64,000 bases of DNA from Candidatus Binatia bacterium (GTDB lineage: Bacteria; Desulfobacterota; Binatia; HRBIN30): positions 62,001-126,000 of the forward strand of contig JAOAHD010000001.1 of the NCBI GenBank assembly GCA_026415395.1. Reading direction: 5' to 3'. This document shows positions 56,858-64,000 of this stretch, piece after piece (position 1 is the first letter of the stretch; every line of letters starts with the position of its first letter). The notes beneath the pieces were generated by a model that worked only from the letters and a program-made list of their open reading frames with translations, was not told the DNA's origin and made no database searches. The position numbers were made by a program, and so were the translations under genes.

Positions 56858-59577
56858 CCGGTCACGCGCACAATCAGTTGGGCAACGGAACTCGTCGCAC
56901 CATTGGTGTCTCTGACGCGTACGCTCATCAACGTGTCCCCCGGGGGGAACTCCCAGGCACGATCGACGAAGGCACAGAACTGAACCGTACTCTCAGCTCG
57001 CACAAAACCAAAGGCGCCCGTCCCGAAGAGAACACAGGCATCTGCCAAGCCTCGGCCTCGTGGTTCATCGGCACCGTCGCGAAATCGGCACGACAAGTCA
57101 TTTACGGCCGCAACGTCATCGAAGCGCGGTGGGTCAGTTGCCGGAACTCCGCCGGCTGTCGGGGGCCGGTAATCGCACACGTCCTCGCTGCCATTGCCGA
57201 GTGCACGGCTGGCCACCACCTGCAGATCGGGCAGCCCCGAAAGGTCTGCCTGGAAGGTCGAGAGTCCTACGGCCGCCCCAGAGGGCCCAGGTTTTGCCTC
57301 GACGACCAGCAGAAATCCTGCACCCAACGGGCGGCTGTAAATCGGCACTCCGCCGGCGCTAACGTTGTCCGGTTGCAGCAACGATCCATCGGCGCGGGCG
57401 ACGCCAAAGAAGGTTACGGTCGGCCCGGGACTCTCCGTTGGGGTTGAGCTCGGCGTGCGCGAGGGCGTACGCGTGGGCGAGGCCGGCACCGTTGTTCGCG
57501 TGGGCTTCGGGCTGTTGCCACCGGTGCCAGAGGTTGGTGAAGGAGAGCCAACCGTCGCCGGAAGCGTCGCCGTTCGCGTAGGCGTTCGCGATCGCGTGGC
57601 CGTTGCGGTTGGAGAGGGAGTCGCCGTCGGTGAGCCACCGCTGCCCACGCGCACGACAATTTGCGCCGTCGGGCCCGGCACACCGCTTCCAGGAGGCGCA
57701 TCGGCGGCTGCTTGATCGAGCACGCGTACGGTCAACACCGTGTCCCCGGGAGGGAACTCCAAGATGCGTGTCACCGGCGCACAAAATTGGACAGACGTAT
57801 CTACGCCGACAAACCGAAAATCCAACTCTGGAGGTACACGCGTGCAAGCTTCTTGGCTGCCACGCCCACGCGGGGTCCCCGCGCCATCGACAAAGCGGCA
57901 GCCAAAATCGTTCATGATACGGATGTTGGTCTCCGTAGGCAGGTAGCTCGGGGGGTCCAGCGCAGGAACGCCGCCGGCGGATGGCCCGCTATTGTCGCAC
58001 GCGGCATCGCTGCCATCTCCGAGCGGGCGCGACGCCACGATCTGCAAATCAGGCATCGCGACAAGGCTCGGCACAAATGTGTCGCTGCCCACTTCATTGC
58101 CACTCGGCCCGCGGGCCGCTTCCACTACGATGTTGAAACCGAACCCTTGCGGGCGCACGAAAATTGGCACTCCTTGCGGAGTCGTGCCCACAGGGTCGAG
58201 GAGCGTATCATCGGAACGCGTAAGCCCGAAATAGCGGATCACCGGCCCGGGCGGAGCAGTTGGCGAGTGCGTTGCCGTGCGCGTGGGCGTCGCCGTCGCC
58301 GAGCGCGTCGGAGTTGCCACGGGGGTTGCACTGCGAGTCCGCGTGCGGCTCGGCGTCGATGTAGGTGTCAACGGGCGCGCCGTGGTTGCTACCGGCAACG
58401 TGGCTGTGGGCGTGCGGGTCGGGACGGTTGTGGCGAGACTCGCCGTTGCCGCTGCTGTGGCGGTGAGCAAGGACACGCTGCCGGTCGGCGAGGCAGTGAC
58501 CGTGGCACTCCCGACGCCCATTGTACGCGTGGCCGTCGCTGTGGGGATCACGATGCTGTGCGTAGGCGTCGGTGAGGGGGGCAATGTATGCGTTCTCGTG
58601 GGCGTGGCAGGCGGGGTGCCAGTCGCAGTGGGCGACGGAGGCCACGTTGCGGTTGGAGTCCGCGTGCGGGAGGGGCTCACCCGCACCAATGTTGCGGAGG
58701 GGCTCGGTGTGGCGGTCGGGGTTGGCTCGGACGGACCGGGCCCGACCCGCAGGCGGATTTGTGTTAGCGGTCCTAAGTTCCCTGCTCGATCGCGTACTGC
58801 CACTGTGACCAGCGTTTCGCCGTCGGAAAAAATCAACTGTCGCGTCACCTGCAGACAAAACTGAACTTGGGTCGCGTCGTTCACAAATGTAGCGCGGCCA
58901 AAGCGATCGCTCGTGCACGCAAATGCCGGAGCCGTCGCGACAGCGAAGTTGCAGGATAAGTCGTTCATCGCATCGGTGATGCGCCGGAGGGGTCGCAAGT
59001 CTGGCGGGTGAACGGCCGGGACTCCTCCATCGCACACTGCCGGACTGCCATCGCCTAGCGGCCGACTCACCAGGATCCACAAATCGGGGCGAACCGTCGG
59101 ATCCCGCGGGTCGCTCGCGAAAATCGTCTGCCCTACAGAAACACCGGCGGCACCCGGGCGCGCCTCGATCACCAGCTTAAAGCCTTGCCCCGCGGGGCGA
59201 GCGTAAACCGGCACACCGGCAATGGTTGCAGTACGACTGAGCGGCGAACCGTCGGCTGCAGCCAGGCCAAGGTAGGTAACCTCCGGTCCGAGCGCGGGCG
59301 GCGCTGCCACCAGCCCAGCGAGTGCAGGGAAATCCGCCGCCGATAGGACTAAGTCGAAGTTTTGGTCAGCAAAGCCGCAAGCGGAGGCCCCACCAGCAAA
59401 CAACCGTTGCGCGGCAGCCAGCAAGTCCTGCCGGTCGACGCTGCCATCGCAATTCACATCGCCCGGCAGTTGCGCCCAGACGGAGGAGTCAGCCGCCAAG
59501 GCACCGACCAGGAGAAGGGCAACCAATATTCGCAAGCCCCATTGCCGCCACCCCTGCTCCGACATTGCCGCCTTCAT
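56854..59577 (-). CDS. secreted protein: dockerin-like repeats plus three four-cysteine domains on Thr/Pro linkers
   Basis: 907 residues from the ATG at 59577 (AAGGAG just upstream). Order: signal peptide ending near VWAQLPG; dockerin-type calcium loops GDVNCDGSVDRQDLL and ADQNFDLVLSAADF (about 38-90); domain 1 (about 97-282); a Thr/Pro/Ser/Arg linker of about 160 residues; domain 2 (about 445-640); a second linker of about 70; domain 3 (about 714-907). The domains share GVPIYSRPLGAGFLLVVEA-like and FPPGDTLMSVRVRD-like motifs and four invariant cysteines (VCD, CRF, ACV, QFCA). They are 40-60% alike by eye to each other and to the two in the neighbouring lipoprotein. Probably exported; a binding or surface-structural role is inference. 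Confidence 0.85.
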   Translation of the reverse strand: MKAAMSEQGWRQWGLRILVALLLVGALAADSSVWAQLPGDVNCDGSVDRQDLLAAAQRLFAGGASACGFADQNFDLVLSAADFPALAGLVAAPPALGPEVTYLGLAAADGSPLSRTATIAGVPVYARPAGQGFKLVIEARPGAAGVSVGQTIFASDPRDPTVRPDLWILVSRPLGDGSPAVCDGGVPAVHPPDLRPLRRITDAMNDLSCNFAVATAPAFACTSDRFGRATFVNDATQVQFCLQVTRQLIFSDGETLVTVAVRDRAGNLGPLTQIRLRVGPGPSEPTPTATPSPSATLVRVSPSRTRTPTATWPPSPTATGTPPATPTRTHTLPPSPTPTHSIVIPTATATRTMGVGSATVTASPTGSVSLLTATAAATASLATTVPTRTPTATLPVATTARPLTPTSTPSRTRTRSATPVATPTRSATATPTRTATHSPTAPPGPVIRYFGLTRSDDTLLDPVGTTPQGVPIFVRPQGFGFNIVVEAARGPSGNEVGSDTFVPSLVAMPDLQIVASRPLGDGSDAACDNSGPSAGGVPALDPPSYLPTETNIRIMNDFGCRFVDGAGTPRGRGSQEACTRVPPELDFRFVGVDTSVQFCAPVTRILEFPPGDTVLTVRVLDQAAADAPPGSGVPGPTAQIVVRVGSGGSPTATPSPTATATRSRTPTRTATLPATVGSPSPTSGTGGNSPKPTRTTVPASPTRTPSRTPSSTPTESPGPTVTFFGVARADGSLLQPDNVSAGGVPIYSRPLGAGFLLVVEAKPGPSGAAVGLSTFQADLSGLPDLQVVASRALGNGSEDVCDYRPPTAGGVPATDPPRFDDVAAVNDLSCRFRDGADEPRGRGLADACVLFGTGAFGFVRAESTVQFCAFVDRAWEFPPGDTLMSVRVRDTNGATSSVAQLIVRVTG
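58245..58735 (-). repeat. low-complexity DNA coding the long Thr/Pro/Ser linker
   Basis: Irregular short repeats encode units such as TPTATP, SRTRTPT and SATPVATPT. The units are not tandem-identical at DNA level, so they look maintained by selection on composition rather than by recent slippage. A shorter stretch of the same kind lies at about 57435-57645. Confidence 0.7.
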
Positions 59578-59823
59578 TCGCTCCTTCGAACAAGGGCGCA
59601 CGTTACCCTACGGTGTTGGGGGACACAACGCGCCTTATGCGCGGCGACTCACCTGCGCGGCCTCGCCCGAGAGCGAGCCAACTTGCCGACCGTTGTCCTC
59701 ACTCGCCCAGCACAGGATGCGTTTCCGCTTGACTCGACAGCCGGGACGGAAGTACAAGACGAACAATTGTTCGGGGAGATCGGGAGGCCCCGGCGAGAGC
59801 AGATACCCGCTGAGGGGGATGCG

Positions 59824-61579
59824 ATGAGGTGGACAAAACAGTGCGGTCGAGGTTTGGTGTGGGTTCTTAGCGTGGTCGTGGCGGCGCCGTGCTTCGGGAT
59901 GCCGATCGACGAAGCGCAAAACTTTCAGTTGCGGCTGCGGGCATACAGCCGGTTCTCCATCAGGGTTCAAGATTCCGACTCGCCGCCCGGTGGCGACACC
60001 GTGCCGGTAACGAAAATGGGCCAAATGGTGGAGCACCGCAATTTCTACAACCCTGAGTTCGAGGGCAAGCTTACGCCGTACTGGCCGAGCTGGCTCGCCG
60101 CATTTAAGCCGGACGATTTGAGTTTCCGAGTTGCTGCTTGGGGTTTTTACGATGGGATATATGACTACGGCCCAAAGCAATTTCGCGACGCGGCACGCCG
60201 CGTGAACGCGGGCTGGCCGCGGCCACTTCGGCTCGGCGCTTTTTACCTCGAGGGACCGGACTTCGTCGACCAACCCACCGGCACGGTAGAAAGCTACTTC
60301 CCGCACGTGGAGGTCCAAAATCCGCGCGACATTTACGCCACCCGACGGCGGATTAACGAGCTGTACCTGAACTTCAGCAAAGGGCCATTGTTTGTTCGCA
60401 TTGGCCGCCAAGCAATTTCCTGGGGCGAGGCGGACACGGTTGCGCTACTCGATCAAAACAACCCCTTCGACGTCACCCTTGGAGCACCGGGAATTTTTCA
60501 AGAGATCGACGAGGCGCGCATTCCCCTGTGGACAATTCGGACTAGCCTGAGCTTATTCGAAACCCTCGGGCCACTCTCCAGCGGCTTTGCGGAAGCCTAC
60601 TGGGTTCCGGGCGACCTCGACGTGAACACGGGCATTTTGCCGCTTCTTGGCGTCAGCCCGTACTCGCCAGGTGGAAAGGACCCACAGCAACTCCTGCGCG
60701 ATCAACTTGGGCCACTGTATGAAGGCGCTCGCGTGCAGTTTGTGCTGCAAGACCTCATCCCGCGCAAGCGGTTCGAAAACAGCCGTTACGGCTTTCGCGT
60801 ACAAACTGTGATTAACCGCTTCTTCACAGTCAGCGGCTGGGTGTACACCACGTTTCCACAACAACCTGTTCCCCTCGGCCGCGGGCTAAGGCGCACGCCT
60901 GAGGGAACATCGCTGTTCATCACCCAGACAGTTCACAATGAGCGCTTCATGGCCTTTGGTCTCGCTAATACGTTCTTCGTCGAGCCGATCGACAGTATCA
61001 TTCGGATGCAGGTCGTCTATTTCGACAACGAGCCTGGGTTCATTCCCGAGATCAACCTGGGGATCACCAAGGATACTCCGAACAACCCCTTGAGTGTGCT
61101 CACGGCGTGCTACCGAGCGGCGGAGCGGAAACAACTGTGCACGATCCCCACTGCGGACGTCATCCGTTGGGAACTTGGGATCGACCGTTTCTTCTTCGCC
61201 CGCTTCCTCAACCCCAGCAACAGCTTCACTTGGATCACAGCATTTGTAGGTTCCTGGAACCTCGACGAAACGAATGCGAAGGACTTCCGCCTAGCAGGTC
61301 AGCGCAAGCCAGGTCGCGCGGCCTTGTCGCCCGACGACTACGTGCAACAAAAGGCGGTGGAAGCGTTTGTGCAAACTCACCTGGAGACGAACTATGCACA
61401 CGGCCGCGTTACGCCCGGAATAACTTTAATCGGCAATGTGCGTGGGACCTACGTAGTCAACCCCGTGATTACCTACCGGATGTTCGACTGGTTACTGTTC
61501 GACCTGAATTACATCCACATCGGCGGCGAGTATCAGCAAGTGGGCTTCTTCCGCGATCGCGATCAAGTGTCGGCACGAG

Positions 61580-61599
<20 letters not shown>
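59824..61599 (+). CDS. DUF1302-type outer-membrane protein
   Basis: 591 residues from the ATG at 59824 (GAGGGGG upstream; the frame is open further back but without a signal). A Sec signal peptide ends near PCFGMPIDEA; the mature protein is aromatic-rich and strand-like throughout (FQLRLRAYSRFSIRV, LSFRVAAWGFYDGIYDYG, ELYLNFSKGPLFVRIGRQ, AISWGEADTVALLDQNNPFD) and ends VSARVTYQLN with the terminal residues of a beta-barrel strand. This is the DUF1302 pattern, usually paired with DUF1329 proteins and linked to uptake of hydrophobic compounds; no DUF1329 gene is in view. Divergent from the dockerin-domain gene, with 246 bases between starts. Its last 20 bases overlap the end of rmd. Confidence 0.85.
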
Positions 61600-63932
<2,333 letters not shown>

Positions 63933-63937
63933 GTCCT

Positions 63938-64000
63938 TCAGCCCCAGTATAAGAGCAGCACGCACACGAGGAGCCAAAGAAAAATATCCACGAGCAGGGG
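63938..64000 (-). CDS. 3' end of an upstream gene, hydrophobic C-terminus
   Basis: The last 20 codons of a minus-strand frame that enters at the window edge: VDIFLWLLVCVLLLYWG then TGA (63938-63940), five bases before the cupin ATG. The strong hydrophobicity suggests a membrane protein ending in a TM helix. The family cannot be told from so little. Confidence 0.4.
   Translation of the reverse strand, partial: PLLVDIFLWLLVCVLLLYWG

Noticed and set aside
56854-59577. Cellulosome component because of the dockerin-like repeats and a xylanase elsewhere in the window
   Set aside because: No cohesin or scaffoldin is in view, the xylanase has no dockerin, and isolated dockerin-like repeats are common in non-cellulosomal bacteria.

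Overview
The window comes from a high-GC Gram-negative bacterium. A complete Tol-Pal set, a PlsB acyltransferase, several lipoproteins, a DUF1302 outer-membrane-type protein and a MurE with the meso-DAP signature point to an outer membrane. SCO, CtaA and CtaB imply an aerobic, heme-A type terminal oxidase. The mixture of Desulfobacterota/Binatota-like traits (DUF1302 protein, Cys-rich helical secreted modules, Thr/Pro linkers written as TPT/TAT, dockerin-like repeats) suggests an uncultured deltaproteobacterial or Binatota-type lineage. That assignment is inference; no rRNA lies in the window.

Layout. 1-5.1 kb (minus strand): oxidase biogenesis genes (SCO partial, ctaB, ctaA) separated by a GH10 xylanase broken at a G7 run and by a HEPN/MNT pair. 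5.4-15.1 kb (minus): central carbon metabolism, comprising malQ, glpD and the unit tal-pgi-gnd-zwf-pgl, with start/stop overlaps between gnd, zwf and pgl. 15.1-20.4 kb: a sulfatase-like protein, an L-2-hydroxyglutarate oxidase-type flavoprotein, two small lipoproteins, IS21-like end repeats and a 5'-3' exonuclease. 20.4-25.5 kb (minus): tolQ-tolR-tolA-tolB-pal-cpoB. 25.6-28.1 kb (plus): pgk-tpiA-secG followed by tRNA-Leu(GAG).

28.5-44.2 kb is an accessory, visibly decayed stretch. It holds a sigma/anti-sigma pair joined by a frameshift; an arsenosugar-type cluster (arsS, TVP38-flavoprotein, DUF547, two arsenosugar glycosyltransferases, arsM) with several frameshifts and an in-frame stop; a broken PiT transporter; an alpha/beta hydrolase relic; a PD-(D/E)XK nuclease gene next to an attC-like site and an integron-integrase relic; and fragments of a DUF499 protein and of a type I HsdR apparently fused to an S24 peptidase domain. 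Genes on both sides are intact.

44.6-55 kb: a UvrD-type helicase, an alpha/beta hydrolase, a lipoprotein with nuclease-fold (BFN) and PDZ domains, plsB, an acyl-CoA ligase and murE. 55-59.6 kb: two adjacent secreted proteins carrying five copies of an unrecognised domain of about 190 residues with four invariant cysteines; the larger also has dockerin-like repeats. 59.8-64 kb: a DUF1302 protein and a GDP-D-rhamnose-type operon (cupin, gmd, rmd).
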